A stretch of 64,000 nt of DNA from Palsa-892 sp035555855 (GCA_035555855.1 DATMGD010000009.1:43410-107409); one strand, 5' to 3'; shown: positions 46,407 to 55,856, counted from the stretch's first letter. Program-made: numbers and translations. The notes: generated from the letters alone by a model not told the origin.

Positions 46407-47246
46407 TTACTCTGCGGCCGCGCGGCGGGCCGAGCGCACGCCGCCACTTAAGGCGGCGACAAGATCGGTAACGGCGGTCGGCGTTTTTTTCGTGGCGCGG
46501 CCTTCGCTATCGAGGCTTTTGCGAATCTCCTCAACCAGCGCCGATCCAACCACCACGGCATCGGCGCCGGCGGCGATGGCACGGGCGTCGTCTGCGGTTC
46601 GGATGCCAAAACCGACGGCGACCGGCAATTTCGTGTGGCGCTTGATGCGCGCCACCGCCGCGGTGACCCGATCAGCATCGGGTGTCGCGGCACCCGTGAT
46701 GCCGGTGATCGAAACGTAATAGACGAAACCCGAAGTATTCTTCAGAACGGCGGGCAAGCGCCGGTCGTCGGTCGTCGGCGTTGCGAGCCGGATGAAGGCG
46801 ATGCCTGCGTTCAGCGCAGGAATGCAAAGCTCATTGTCTTCCTCGGGCGGCAGATCGACGACGATCAGGCCGTCTACGCCCGCGTCCTTCGCGTCTTTCA
46901 GAAATTTATCGACGCCGTAGATATAGATCGGGTTGTAGTAGCCCATCAGGATCAGCGGCGTGTCCTTGTCGCCGGCGCGGAATTCGCGCACGAGCGCAAG
47001 CGTCTTCTTCACCGTCGCGCCCGCTTTCAGCGCGCGCTGGGAGGATGCCTGCACCGCCGGGCCGTCGGCCATCGGATCGGTGAACGGCATGCCGAGTTCG
47101 ATCAGATCGGCGCCCGCTTTCGGCAGCGCCTTGACGATGGCGAGCGACGTGTCGAAGTCAGGATCGATCGCGGTGAGAAACGTAACAAGACCCGCGCGGC
47201 CTTCCTGCGCGAGCTTCGCGAAACGCTGTTCGATACGGGCGGTCAT
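46407..47246 (-). CDS. trpA: Tryptophan synthase alpha chain
   Basis: TrpA cleaves indole-3-glycerol phosphate, passing indole to TrpB. The ATG overlapping the trpB stop (ATGA) gives 279 residues; a longer frame runs back inside trpB. The catalytic Glu and Asp lie in LIELGMPFTDPMADGPAVQ, and the TIM-barrel phosphate site VGFGIRTADDARA is intact. The C-terminus carries an extra basic/Ala-rich tail. It ends the trpF-trpB-trpA run. Confidence 0.97.
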   Translation of the reverse strand: MTARIEQRFAKLAQEGRAGLVTFLTAIDPDFDTSLAIVKALPKAGADLIELGMPFTDPMADGPAVQASSQRALKAGATVKKTLALVREFRAGDKDTPLILMGYYNPIYIYGVDKFLKDAKDAGVDGLIVVDLPPEEDNELCIPALNAGIAFIRLATPTTDDRRLPAVLKNTSGFVYYVSITGITGAATPDADRVTAAVARIKRHTKLPVAVGFGIRTADDARAIAAGADAVVVGSALVEEIRKSLDSEGRATKKTPTAVTDLVAALSGGVRSARRAAAE

Positions 47247-48475
47247 TGTTTGTGACTCGGCTTGCGGCTCGCGAGGTAACTTGCAACCGAGTCGAGATCC
47301 TTGTCGCCGCGTCCGGAAAGATTGACGACGACCAAATGATCCTTCGGCTTGCCGGTGGCGACATCCTTGAGCCGCGCGAGCGCATGCGCGCTCTCCAGCG
47401 CCGGGATGATGCCTTCGAGTTTGCTGCACAACTCCAGCGCCGCGACGGCTTCGTCGTCGGTCGCCGACAGGAAATTGACGCGGCCGATGTCGTGGAGCCA
47501 GGCATGCTCGGGGCCGATGCCCGGATAATCGAGGCCCGCCGAGATCGAATGCGCTTCGGCAATCTGCCCGTCGTCATCCATCAGGAGATACGTCCGGTTG
47601 CCGTGCAGAACGCCCGGGCGGCCGCCTCCGACCGAGGCCGCGTGCTGCTTATCGAGACCGTGGCCCGCCGCCTCGACGCCGTAGATCGCAACACTCGGAT
47701 CGTCGAGAAACGGATGGAAAAGCCCCATGGCATTGGAGCCGCCGCCGATGCAGGCCAATAGCGCATCCGGCAGCCGGCCTTCGGCAGCCTGTATCTGTTC
47801 GCGCGTCTCGTTGCCGATGACGCACTGGAAGTCGCGAACCATCGCGGGATATGGATGCGGGCCTGCGACGGTGCCGATGCAATAGAAGGTGTCGGTGACG
47901 TTCGTCACCCAGTCGCGCAGCGCCTCGTTCATGGCGTCTTTCAGCGTGTTCGAGCCCGAGGTCACGGGTTTTACTTCCGCGCCCAGCATGCGCATGCGCA
48001 GCACGTTCGGCTTCTGCCGCTCGACGTCGAGCGCGCCCATATAGACGATGCAAGGCAGACCGAACTTCGCGCACAGCGTTGCCGTCGCGACGCCATGCAT
48101 GCCGGCGCCGGTCTCGGCGATGATGCGCTTCTTGCCCATGCGCTTTGCCAGCATGATCTGGCCAAGCACGTTGTTCACTTTGTGCGCACCGGTGTGATTG
48201 AGGTCTTCGCGCTTGAGATAAATTTTGGCGCCGCCGAAATGCGCGGTCATGCGCTCGGCGAAATAAAGCGGCGACGGACGGCCGACGTAATGCGTGAGAT
48301 AGCCGTTCATTTCCTTTTGAAACGACGGGTCGGCTTTCGCTTCGTTGTATGCCTTCTCAAGATCGAGCACGAGCGGCATCAGGGTCTCGGCGACGAAACG
48401 GCCGCCGAAGATGCCAAAATGCCCGTGCTCGTCGGGACCGAGACGCAAACTGTTGGGCCGCGCGGGCGCACTCAC
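47243..48475 (-). CDS. trpB: Tryptophan synthase beta chain
   Basis: TrpB condenses indole with serine using PLP. The protein has 410 residues and starts at a GTG that overlaps the trpF stop. PLP is bound by Lys99 in LNHTGAHKVNN; GGGSNAMGLF forms the phosphate loop, and the AETGAGMHG COMM-domain region is intact. Overlap on both sides (with trpF and trpA) indicates tight translational coupling. Confidence 0.98.
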   Translation of the reverse strand: MSAPARPNSLRLGPDEHGHFGIFGGRFVAETLMPLVLDLEKAYNEAKADPSFQKEMNGYLTHYVGRPSPLYFAERMTAHFGGAKIYLKREDLNHTGAHKVNNVLGQIMLAKRMGKKRIIAETGAGMHGVATATLCAKFGLPCIVYMGALDVERQKPNVLRMRMLGAEVKPVTSGSNTLKDAMNEALRDWVTNVTDTFYCIGTVAGPHPYPAMVRDFQCVIGNETREQIQAAEGRLPDALLACIGGGSNAMGLFHPFLDDPSVAIYGVEAAGHGLDKQHAASVGGGRPGVLHGNRTYLLMDDDGQIAEAHSISAGLDYPGIGPEHAWLHDIGRVNFLSATDDEAVAALELCSKLEGIIPALESAHALARLKDVATGKPKDHLVVVNLSGRGDKDLDSVASYLASRKPSHKQ

Positions 48476-49137
48476 GAAATCTTCTCCTGCAATGCTTGCG
48501 CGGCAGCGCGCGCGTTCGTGACGAATGAATTGATTTTCGCTGCGTTCTTTACGCCGGGCGCATCCTCAACGCCCGACGAGACATCGACGCCGCCGGGCCG
48601 CACGGCCCGGATCGCTTCGGCGACGTTATCGGCGTTGAGTCCGCCGGAGAGCATCATCGGCTTCTTGCGCGAGACTTTCGCAAGCAAACTCCAGTCGAAA
48701 ACACGGCCGTGGCCGCCGGGGCGGTCGGCGTCCTTCGGCGGCTTCGCGTCGTAAAGAATGCGGTCGGCGACGGTTTCGTAAGCCGGCACTTCGGCAAGAT
48801 CATCGGCGGAAGATACGGCGAGCGCCTTCATCACCGGCTTGCCGAAGCAGGCGCGGATATCGGCAACGCGCTGCGGCGTTTCCCCGCCGTGCAATTGCAG
48901 AAGATCGGGGTTCACGCGGCTCACGACATCGCGGATGAATTCATCCTCGGCATCCACGAGGAGTGCGGCAACCATTGCGCGGCCGCGCGCAACGGCGGCA
49001 AGGTCCGCGCCGCCGAGCGGCGTCACGGCGCGCGGGCTCGGCGGGAAGAAGACGAGGCCAACGAGGTCCGCGCGCGCCGAAAGCGCCGCGTTCATCGCCG
49101 CCAAGTCCTTGATTCCGCAGATTTTGACCTCAAACAT
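48472..49137 (-). CDS. trpF: Phosphoribosylanthranilate isomerase
   Basis: TrpF converts phosphoribosylanthranilate to CdRP in tryptophan synthesis. The start giving MFEVKICGIKD was used (221 residues); the open frame upstream is antisense-like or overlaps the next gene. The general base is Cys7 (KICGI), the general acid Asp near residue 132 lies in LYDAKPP, and the GGLNADNVAEAI phosphate loop and DVSSGVEDAPGVK end are typical. It overlaps the ornithine cyclodeaminase gene by eight bases and trpB by four. Confidence 0.96.
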   Translation of the reverse strand: MFEVKICGIKDLAAMNAALSARADLVGLVFFPPSPRAVTPLGGADLAAVARGRAMVAALLVDAEDEFIRDVVSRVNPDLLQLHGGETPQRVADIRACFGKPVMKALAVSSADDLAEVPAYETVADRILYDAKPPKDADRPGGHGRVFDWSLLAKVSRKKPMMLSGGLNADNVAEAIRAVRPGGVDVSSGVEDAPGVKNAAKINSFVTNARAAAQALQEKIS

Positions 49138-50122
49138 GCCTGTTCGATGGCACGGCGCGCCCCATCTTGTCCACCGATTCAGGCGGGGCGAGCTTTTCCC
49201 ATAACAGGGCTGCAGCCGCGAGATCCTCGATCGCCGTTCCGACCGACTTAAATAGCGTGATTTCCGCGGGCGTTGCCCTACCCCGGATCTTACCGCTGCA
49301 GAGCCCGGCGAGATCGCCGCAGATATTCCCGGCGCGCAATGCGCCGCGGGCGATCGGCCCCGCAATGTCGCCAGCCTCCGCGAGCGCGGCTTTCGTATCG
49401 ACATAGACGCGGGCGCGCGCGGCAGCCTCGTCATCGGCTTCGCGCATGGCGGGCGTGAAGCCGCCGACGAGATCGAGATGCGCGCCCTCTTTCAGCCAGT
49501 CGCCCTTGATGATCGGCTCGGTCGAGAGCGTCGCGCAGGAGATGATGTCCGCGCGACGCGCCGCCGTTTCAAGATCGGCCACGGCTTCGGCGTTGAAGCC
49601 TTCGGCCCGCAATTGTGCCGCGAGCTTCCCGGCGCGGACAAGCGTGCGGTTCCAGATGGCAATCTCGCGGATCGGCCGGATGCCGGCGTGAGCCCGCACA
49701 AGATACGGCGGCAGCGAACCCGCGCCGACGACCAGCAAGCGGCTTGCGTCGGCACGCGAAAGGTAACGCGAGGCGAGCGCCGAAGCCGCCGCCGTCCGCC
49801 ATACGGTGAGCGCATGGCCGTCGAACCCCGCGAGCGGAAAGCCGGTCTCGCCCGACATCAGAAAATAGCTCGCGGTCGTGCTGGCAAGGCCGCGCGCCGC
49901 GTTATCTGGATAGACCGTAAGAATTTTCACGCCGAGATAACGCTCGCCGCGATCCGTGGTCCAGGCCGGCATCAGCAGCAACGAGTTGCGCTCGTCCCCG
50001 GCAATGGCGTGGCGATGGCGAAGCGGCGATTCGACGCCGCCGCAGAACGCATGCGACAGCGCATCGATCAGGCGCGGGAAATCAAGCGCCGCGTCGATCT
50101 CCTCGGCCGTTACAAAGCGCAT
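49130..50122 (-). CDS. Ornithine cyclodeaminase/mu-crystallin family protein
   Basis: NAD(P)-dependent family that includes ornithine cyclodeaminase, alanine dehydrogenase and imine reductases. The 330-residue protein has the substrate-binding VKILTVYPDN segment with its lysine, the Rossmann motif VVGAGSLPPYL and the conserved DLVGGFTPAMREAD. The substrate cannot be told from sequence; the GAGSLPP loop departs from the GAGxQA pattern of ornithine cyclodeaminase proper. It sits between lapA (three bases upstream) and trpF (overlapping downstream). Confidence 0.85.
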   Translation of the reverse strand: MRFVTAEEIDAALDFPRLIDALSHAFCGGVESPLRHRHAIAGDERNSLLLMPAWTTDRGERYLGVKILTVYPDNAARGLASTTASYFLMSGETGFPLAGFDGHALTVWRTAAASALASRYLSRADASRLLVVGAGSLPPYLVRAHAGIRPIREIAIWNRTLVRAGKLAAQLRAEGFNAEAVADLETAARRADIISCATLSTEPIIKGDWLKEGAHLDLVGGFTPAMREADDEAAARARVYVDTKAALAEAGDIAGPIARGALRAGNICGDLAGLCSGKIRGRATPAEITLFKSVGTAIEDLAAAALLWEKLAPPESVDKMGRAVPSNRHV

Positions 50123-50125
50123 GGA

Positions 50126-50482
50126 TCAGGATGGCGGCGCGAGCGGCGGGAATTCAGGCTGCAAGGCTTCCGGCTGCAACGCTTCGCGGGCGCGGCGTTC
50201 GCGCTCGGCTTCTTTCTTATGGTGCTCGGCTTCTTCTTCGGCCCGCCGCACGGCGCGCCACATCTTGTAGCGATGCGAAAGCGAAGCGAGGCCGCCGATC
50301 AGCAGGCCGATGATGGTGCAGCCGATCATCACCAGAAAGAGCGGCGCGGAAAACGCCAGCGCCGAGTTGTCGCCGGAGAACGGATCGAGCGAAACGACGA
50401 CCGCCGTGCGGTTCGCGACCGCGAACAACACGACAAGAGCCCCGAGCGGAACGAGAACGATCCAGAACAGGAGTCTGTGCAT
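50126..50482 (-). CDS. lapA: LapA-domain membrane protein
   Basis: LapA (DUF1049, YciS-like) proteins are small inner-membrane partners in LPS-assembly regulation in enterobacteria; the alphaproteobacterial role is less clear. The 118-residue protein has two membrane segments (about 4-24 and 44-68), then a charged amphipathic helix (RRAEEEAEHHKKEAERERRA). The tail holds a short tandem repeat EALQPEALQPE. It lies 24 bases downstream of ihfB, an association seen in many proteobacteria. Confidence 0.8.
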   Translation of the reverse strand: MHRLLFWIVLVPLGALVVLFAVANRTAVVVSLDPFSGDNSALAFSAPLFLVMIGCTIIGLLIGGLASLSHRYKMWRAVRRAEEEAEHHKKEAERERRAREALQPEALQPEFPPLAPPS

Positions 50483-50506
50483 CGAAAAGACTCCGCTTGC
50501 GGCAGA

Positions 50507-50794
50507 TCAGCGCTGCGGCTCGTTCAACCGATCGCGCATTTCCTTGCCGGTCTTGAAATAAGGAACGACCTTTTCCGAAACATTGACCTGCGCGCCGGTG
50601 CGCGGATTGCGTCCCATGCGGGCCGGGCGCGCCTTCACGGAAAAAGCACCAAAGCCTCTAAGCTCGACGCGGTCGCCGCGGGCGAGCGCCAGGGTGATTT
50701 CATCAAGAATGGCCTCGATGATGTTCTCGACGTCGCGCTGATAAAGATGCGGATTGGCTTCGGCGATCTTCTGAACGAGTTCTGATTTGATCAT
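50507..50794 (-). CDS. ihfB: Integration host factor subunit beta
   Basis: IHF is the heterodimeric DNA-bending protein; with sigma-54, whose gene rpoN is also in this window, it assists promoter loops. The 95-residue protein shows the beta-subunit pattern MIKSELVQKIAEANPHL and the DNA-intercalating proline loop GRNPRTGAQV. It lies in the order rpsA-sppA-ihfB-lapA; rpsA-ihfB adjacency is also seen in E. coli. Confidence 0.95.
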   Translation of the reverse strand: MIKSELVQKIAEANPHLYQRDVENIIEAILDEITLALARGDRVELRGFGAFSVKARPARMGRNPRTGAQVNVSEKVVPYFKTGKEMRDRLNEPQR

Positions 50795-50857
50795 CGGTGG
50801 TGGCGGCCTCGAAACGAAAATCTCGAATAATCAAAAAGACTTGAGCGGGGTCTCGCT

Positions 50858-51826
50858 CTATGACGGAGGCTGCCAGAGCGCCAAAAGTCCGTCAAGGCGC
50901 GCCGCCCCGCCAAGGTTGGCCACAGTATCGCTCGCGAGCAGGCTCGCCAGCGAAGGTAATCCCATCTCGCCCGCGGCCCAGCTCAGGGCCGAAAGCCAGC
51001 GGAATGAAGAGCCGAGCTGGCGGTTTTTCCACTCGATCACCGGCAGGCTCTCGCCGACGTTCTTGTTCTTCGCGAGCCAACTGCGCGCGGCACGCTCGTC
51101 GCCGATCTGATCGATCATGCGAAGCGGCAGCGCCTGATGGGCGGTAAAGACGCGGCCGTCGGACACGGACTTGAGCTGGGCGTCATCGAGTTCGCGCCGT
51201 TCGCGCACGAGGCCCTTGAACCAGCCGTAGCTGTCCTCGACGAGACTCATGATGGCCGCACGCGCTTCGGGGCTCGTCGGCGAATAGCCGTTCGGGGCAG
51301 CCTTGAGCGGCGACGATTTGATTTCCTCGACGCTGACGCCGATGTGCTTCAGCGCTTCGCCGAAATTCGGATACTGGAAAATGACACCGACTGAACCGAT
51401 CAAAGCGTTCCTCGGCGCGAAGATGCGATCCGAAGCAAGCGCCACGATGTAAGCGCCGGAAGCGCCGATGCCTTCGACGACGGCGACAACCGGTTTCTTT
51501 TCGGCGAGCCGGCGGATGGCGTGATAGAGCGCTTCAGAACCGGCGACCGTGCCGCCGGGGCTGTCGATCGAAAGGATCACGGCTCTTGCGCCCGACTTCG
51601 AGATGTTGTCGAGCATCTTGATGCGATCACGGTCGTTGCGAATGAGACCGCCGATATTGACGCGCGCAACATGCGCGCTTGCAGTCGAAGCGAATTTCTT
51701 GCCGATGTAAGCGAAACCGAGCGCGCCGAACGCTGCCACCACGGCGACCAGCGCGAAGACGCGCCAGAACGTTACCTTGCGGCGAAGCCGGCGGCGGTCA
51801 ACGATCGAATCGATTTCTTGCGACAT
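50858..51826 (-). CDS. sppA: Signal peptide peptidase SppA
   Basis: SppA is a membrane-bound Ser/Lys protease that degrades cleaved signal peptides. The ATG following GGAGAAAG gives 322 residues. One membrane segment (about 19-41) is followed by an S49 peptidase domain. The catalytic Ser is Ser123 (GIGASGAYIVAL) and the general base Lys175 (SSPLKAAPNGYSP). This is the short, single-domain type. It lies between rpsA and ihfB; a GC-rich hairpin lies in the rpsA-sppA gap. Confidence 0.94.
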   Translation of the reverse strand: MSQEIDSIVDRRRLRRKVTFWRVFALVAVVAAFGALGFAYIGKKFASTASAHVARVNIGGLIRNDRDRIKMLDNISKSGARAVILSIDSPGGTVAGSEALYHAIRRLAEKKPVVAVVEGIGASGAYIVALASDRIFAPRNALIGSVGVIFQYPNFGEALKHIGVSVEEIKSSPLKAAPNGYSPTSPEARAAIMSLVEDSYGWFKGLVRERRELDDAQLKSVSDGRVFTAHQALPLRMIDQIGDERAARSWLAKNKNVGESLPVIEWKNRQLGSSFRWLSALSWAAGEMGLPSLASLLASDTVANLGGAARLDGLLALWQPPS

Positions 51827-51910
51827 GTGGACTTTCTCCATCGGGCGAAAGCGCGCCTGCAGAGTAGCCCTCCCGAAGTGGCGGCATCAAGGCGTTTGCC
51901 GAAACGCGAA

Positions 51911-51935
51911 CGGCCGGCGCATCGTGCGCCGGCCG
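51911..51935 (-). terminator. GC-rich hairpin after rpsA
   Basis: A perfect 11-base-pair stem (CGGCCGGCGCA at 51911-51921 with TGCGCCGGCCG at 51925-51935) has a three-base loop. It lies 40 bases past the rpsA stop. Only a weak T-run (TTCGCGTTTC) follows on the minus strand, so it may attenuate rather than fully stop transcription into sppA. Confidence 0.6.
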
Positions 51936-51974
51936 CTCATGACGGGTAAAAGCGTGCGTCGAAACGCTGCGCGT

Positions 51975-53687
51975 TTACTCTTCCTTATCCTTGCGATTGA
52001 GCGCCTTGCCGAGGATGTCGCCGAGTGTCGCGCCCGAATCGGACGAGCCGTACTGGGCGACGGCTTCCTTTTCTTCGGCGATCTCGAGCGCCTTCACCGA
52101 GACGGTGATTCTGCGGCTGCGCTTGTCGTAGGAGATGACGCGGGCGTCGATCTTCTCGCCCACCGCGAAGCGGTCGGCGCGCTGTTCGTTGCGATCACGC
52201 GACAGCTCCGAGCGCTTGATGAAGGTCACGATATCGCTGCCGACGATCTTGACGTCGATACCGGCATCCTTGACCTCGACGATTTCGCAGGTGACGACCG
52301 CGCCCTTGCGGAATTCGGCACCGGCATCGTCGCCGCCGCCGGCATCGCCGGAAAGCTGCTTGATACCGAGCGAAATGCGCTCTTTCTCGACATCGACGTC
52401 GAGCACCTGCGCGCTGACCATGTCGCCCTTTTTGTATTCCTCGATGACCTGCTCGCCGGGGCGGCTCCAGTCGAGGTCCGAAAGATGGACCATGCCGTCG
52501 ACGTCGCCGTCGAGACCGAGGAACAGGCCGAATTCGGTCTTGTTCTTGACCTCGCCTTCCACGGTCGAACCGACCGGGTGCTTCTCGGCGAAAGCTTCCC
52601 AAGGATTGGGCAGCGTCTGCTTGAGGCCGAGCGAGATGCGGCGCTTGATCGGATCGACCTCGATGACCGAGACCTCGACTTCCTGCGAGGTGGAGACGAG
52701 CTTGCCCGGATGGACGTTCTTCTTGGTCCAGGACATTTCCGAAACGTGCACCAATCCTTCGATGCCCGGCTCGAGTTCGACGAAGGCGCCGTAGTCGGTG
52801 ATGTTGGTGACGCGGCCCTTGACCTTGGCGCCGACCGGATACTTGCCTTCGATGCCTTCCCACGGATCGCCCTGCAGCTGCTTCATGCCGAGCGAGATGC
52901 GATGCGTCTCGTGGTTAATCTTGATGATCTTGACCTTCACGGTCTGGCCGATGGTCAGCACGTCGGTCGGATGATTGACGCGGCGCCAGGCGATATCGGT
53001 GACGTGGAGAAGACCATCGATGCCGCCGAGATCGACGAACGCACCGTAGTCGGTGATGTTCTTGACGACGCCGTCGATCACCTGACCTTCTTCCAGCGAC
53101 GACACGAGTTCCTGACGCTGGCCGGCGCGCGTCTCCTCGAGCACCGTGCGGCGCGAGACGACGATGTTGCCGCGGCGGCGATCCATCTTCAGGATCTGGA
53201 ACTGCTGCGGCGAATTCATCAGCGAGCCGAGATCGCGGATCGGACGGATGTCGACCTGCGAGCGTGGCAGGAACGCCACGGCGCCGTCGAGATCGACGGT
53301 GTAGCCGCCCTTGACCGAGTTGAAGATGACGCCCGTGACCTTCTCGTTGGCGTTGAACGCCTTCTCGAGCTTGACCCAGCTTTCTTCGCGGCGCGCCTTG
53401 TCGCGCGAGAGAACGGCTTCACCGAGCGCGTTCTCGACGCGCTCCAGGTAAACCTCGACCTCGTCGCCGACGACCAGCGGGGAAGTGCGGCCCGGTCCGC
53501 CGAATTCGCGCACCGGCACGCGGCCTTCGGTCTTGAGACCGATGTCGATGACGGCAATGTCCTTCTCGATCGCGACGACTTTGCCTTTGACGACCGATCC
53601 TTCCTGGACGTCGTGCGAGCCGTAGGATTCTTCGAGCAGCGCCGCGAAATCTTCGCGGCTCGGGTTCAGGGCGGTAGCAGCGGGCAT
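51975..53687 (-). CDS. rpsA: 30S ribosomal protein S1
   Basis: S1 binds mRNA leaders and helps docking and unfolding on the 30S subunit. The start after AGGAG gives MPAATALNPSREDFAALLEE and 570 residues; the frame upstream of it is spurious. Six S1 (OB-fold) repeats are visible, for example GYTVDLDGAVAFLPRSQVD, ITDYGAFVDLGGIDGLLHV and ITDYGAFVELEPGIEGLVHV. The 190-base leader from cmk holds a small hairpin (53784-53802) that could serve autoregulation, as S1 represses its own mRNA in E. coli. Confidence 0.97.
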   Translation of the reverse strand: MPAATALNPSREDFAALLEESYGSHDVQEGSVVKGKVVAIEKDIAVIDIGLKTEGRVPVREFGGPGRTSPLVVGDEVEVYLERVENALGEAVLSRDKARREESWVKLEKAFNANEKVTGVIFNSVKGGYTVDLDGAVAFLPRSQVDIRPIRDLGSLMNSPQQFQILKMDRRRGNIVVSRRTVLEETRAGQRQELVSSLEEGQVIDGVVKNITDYGAFVDLGGIDGLLHVTDIAWRRVNHPTDVLTIGQTVKVKIIKINHETHRISLGMKQLQGDPWEGIEGKYPVGAKVKGRVTNITDYGAFVELEPGIEGLVHVSEMSWTKKNVHPGKLVSTSQEVEVSVIEVDPIKRRISLGLKQTLPNPWEAFAEKHPVGSTVEGEVKNKTEFGLFLGLDGDVDGMVHLSDLDWSRPGEQVIEEYKKGDMVSAQVLDVDVEKERISLGIKQLSGDAGGGDDAGAEFRKGAVVTCEIVEVKDAGIDVKIVGSDIVTFIKRSELSRDRNEQRADRFAVGEKIDARVISYDKRSRRITVSVKALEIAEEKEAVAQYGSSDSGATLGDILGKALNRKDKEE

Positions 53688-53877
53688 TGGTTCTCCTGGT
53701 TGCGTTAAAACGGTGAATATCGAATGCGTGAAACCCGGCGCGCGTTCGGACCAAGCCCGAACCCCCGCCGGATAAATTTCGTTGCCCGGCATGAAGCCGG
53801 GCGGATGTCCTTGATCGTTCCGGGTCGCCGCAAGCGGACGGCGCGGGGCGGGCTTGCCTCCAACAGACGAGAGCAGG

Positions 53878-54516
53878 TTAACGCCGCTCTCGGCCCGCCC
53901 GGGCTGCCTCCACAATGGAAAGCGCGGCCCGGAATGCGGCTTCTATATCCAAATGGGTGGTATCGAGCAAGACCGCGTCTTTCGCGGGTATCAAAGGGGC
54001 GACAGACCGGCCGGAATCACGGGCGTCGCGGCCCTTGATATTGGCCAGAACGTCTTCGTAGCGCGCGTTTTCGCCCTTTCCGGTGAGCTCACGAAAGCGG
54101 CGCTCGGCGCGCACCTCGGCAGACGCCTCGATGAAAATCTTAACGTCGGCGTCCGGCGCAATCACGGTTCCCGTATCGCGGCCGTCGAGGACGGCGCCGC
54201 CGGGCTGCTGCACAAAATCTTTTTGCAGCTTGAGCAGTGCTTCGCGCACGGAGGGGATCGCCGCGACTTGAGAGGCCGCATCGCCCACGCCCTTTTCCTT
54301 CAAGCGGACGACGTCGAATGCCGTCAGCTTCAAACCACGCGCGGCGGCGGTCGCAGCCGCGGCATCGTCGAACGGCGTGCGGCTGTCGATCAATGCGCGG
54401 GCGACGGCGCGATAGAGCAATCCCGTATCGAGATGCGGCAGGCCGTAATGCTCGGCGAGACGGCGGGCGAGCGTTCCCTTGCCGGACGCCGCGGGGCCGT
54501 CGATCGCGATAATCAT
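53878..54516 (-). CDS. cmk: Cytidylate kinase
   Basis: Cmk phosphorylates CMP and dCMP to diphosphates. The 212-residue protein has the P-loop GPAASGKGT at 7-15, the substrate loop LDGRDTGTVIAPDADVKIF and the lid RRFRELTGKG. Its ATG shares one base with the aroA stop (TGATG), so it is translated in coupling with aroA. The aroA-cmk-rpsA order is conserved in proteobacteria. Confidence 0.96.
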   Translation of the reverse strand: MIIAIDGPAASGKGTLARRLAEHYGLPHLDTGLLYRAVARALIDSRTPFDDAAAATAAARGLKLTAFDVVRLKEKGVGDAASQVAAIPSVREALLKLQKDFVQQPGGAVLDGRDTGTVIAPDADVKIFIEASAEVRAERRFRELTGKGENARYEDVLANIKGRDARDSGRSVAPLIPAKDAVLLDTTHLDIEAAFRAALSIVEAARAGRERR

Positions 54517-55856
54517 CAGACGATGTCCGCGCCCAGCGAGCGCATGAGGCCGGCGAAATCCGGAAAGCTCGTCGCGATGAAGGCCGAGTCGTCGATCCGC
54601 ACCGGTTTGTCGCTCGCAAGGCCCATCATCAGGAACGACATGGCGATGCGATGATCCATATGGGTTTCGACTTCGCCGCCGCCCGGCGCGCGCCCCTTGC
54701 CGTGGACGATCAGGTCGTCGCCGTGAATTTCATGGGCAACGCCGTTCGCCTTGAGGCCCGCGGCAACCGCCGCGAGGCGATCGGATTCCTTGACGCGCAA
54801 CTCCTGGAGCCCGCGCATGATGGTATCGCCTTCGGCGAAAGAAGCGATCACCGCGAGGATCGGATATTCGTCGATCATCGACGGCGCGCGTTCGGCCGGC
54901 ACTTCGACGCCCTTCAGTTGCGAAGCGCGAACGCGCAGATCGACGATCGTTTCGCCGCTCTCGTCGCGGCGCGCGAGTTCTTCGATGTTCGCGCCCATTT
55001 CCTTGAGCGTCGTGAGGAGGCCCGTGCGCGACGGGTTATCGAGCAGGCCTTCAAGGATGAGATCGGAACCCTCGACGATCAGCGCCGCCGCGATGGGAAA
55101 TGCCGCCGACGAAGGATCGGCAGGCACGCGGACTTTCTGCGGTACGAGTTCGGGCCGGCCTTTCAGCGTGATGCGGCGGCCATGATCGGCATGTGGCGCC
55201 ACTGAAACTTCGGCGCCAAAATGCTGGAGCATCCGCTCGGTATGATCGCGTGTCGCTTCACGCTCGATCACTGTCGTCTCGCCGGGCGCAGCAAGACCGC
55301 AAAGCAGCACCGCCGACTTCACCTGCGCCGAGGGCACGGGGGACTCGTATTCGATCGGCATCGGATCACGCGCGCCGCGGATTTTGATCGGCAATCTGCC
55401 GCCCTCGGCCTGCTCGAGGATTTCAGTGCCCATCCTGGTGAGCGGATCGAGGACGCGCCGCATCGGGCGCGAGCGCAAGCTCCCATCGCCGTCGAACACC
55501 GTCTCGATCCGGTGACCTGCCACGAGCCCCATCATCAGGCGAACGCCGGTACCGGAATTGCCGAAGTCGATCTTGTCCTGCGGTCTCAATAGTGAGCCGA
55601 GCCCTGCACCAGCGATCCACCACGCGCCCGGTCCCCTGCGCTCGATCACGGCGCCGAGCTGGCTGCAGGCCTTGGCGGTAGCGATGACGTCCTCGCCCTC
55701 CAGCAAACCCTCGATCTCGCTTTCACCGACGGCAAGCAGCCCGAACAACAGAGCACGGTGTGAAATCGACTTGTCGCCAGGGATACGAGCGCGCCCCTGG
55801 ATTGGGCCGGATCGGCGAGCAGTAAGGGGGGTTTTTGATGTAGCGCGGTGGGTCAC
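54516..55856 (-). CDS. aroA: 3-phosphoshikimate 1-carboxyvinyltransferase (EPSP synthase), class II-like
   Basis: EPSP synthase makes 5-enolpyruvylshikimate-3-phosphate in aromatic amino acid synthesis. The GTG at 55854-55856 is the best start; 446 residues. Lys29 in PGDKSISHR and the SAQVKSAV motif bind substrates, and RDHTERML matches the R-x-H-x-E motif of class II enzymes such as CP4. At the position that is Ala100 in CP4 the residue here is Gly102 (GNSGTGVR), as in glyphosate-sensitive enzymes, so tolerance is not indicated by this position. It is divergent from the TIGR02300 gene. Confidence 0.95.
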   Translation of the reverse strand: MTHRATSKTPLTARRSGPIQGRARIPGDKSISHRALLFGLLAVGESEIEGLLEGEDVIATAKACSQLGAVIERRGPGAWWIAGAGLGSLLRPQDKIDFGNSGTGVRLMMGLVAGHRIETVFDGDGSLRSRPMRRVLDPLTRMGTEILEQAEGGRLPIKIRGARDPMPIEYESPVPSAQVKSAVLLCGLAAPGETTVIEREATRDHTERMLQHFGAEVSVAPHADHGRRITLKGRPELVPQKVRVPADPSSAAFPIAAALIVEGSDLILEGLLDNPSRTGLLTTLKEMGANIEELARRDESGETIVDLRVRASQLKGVEVPAERAPSMIDEYPILAVIASFAEGDTIMRGLQELRVKESDRLAAVAAGLKANGVAHEIHGDDLIVHGKGRAPGGGEVETHMDHRIAMSFLMMGLASDKPVRIDDSAFIATSFPDFAGLMRSLGADIV

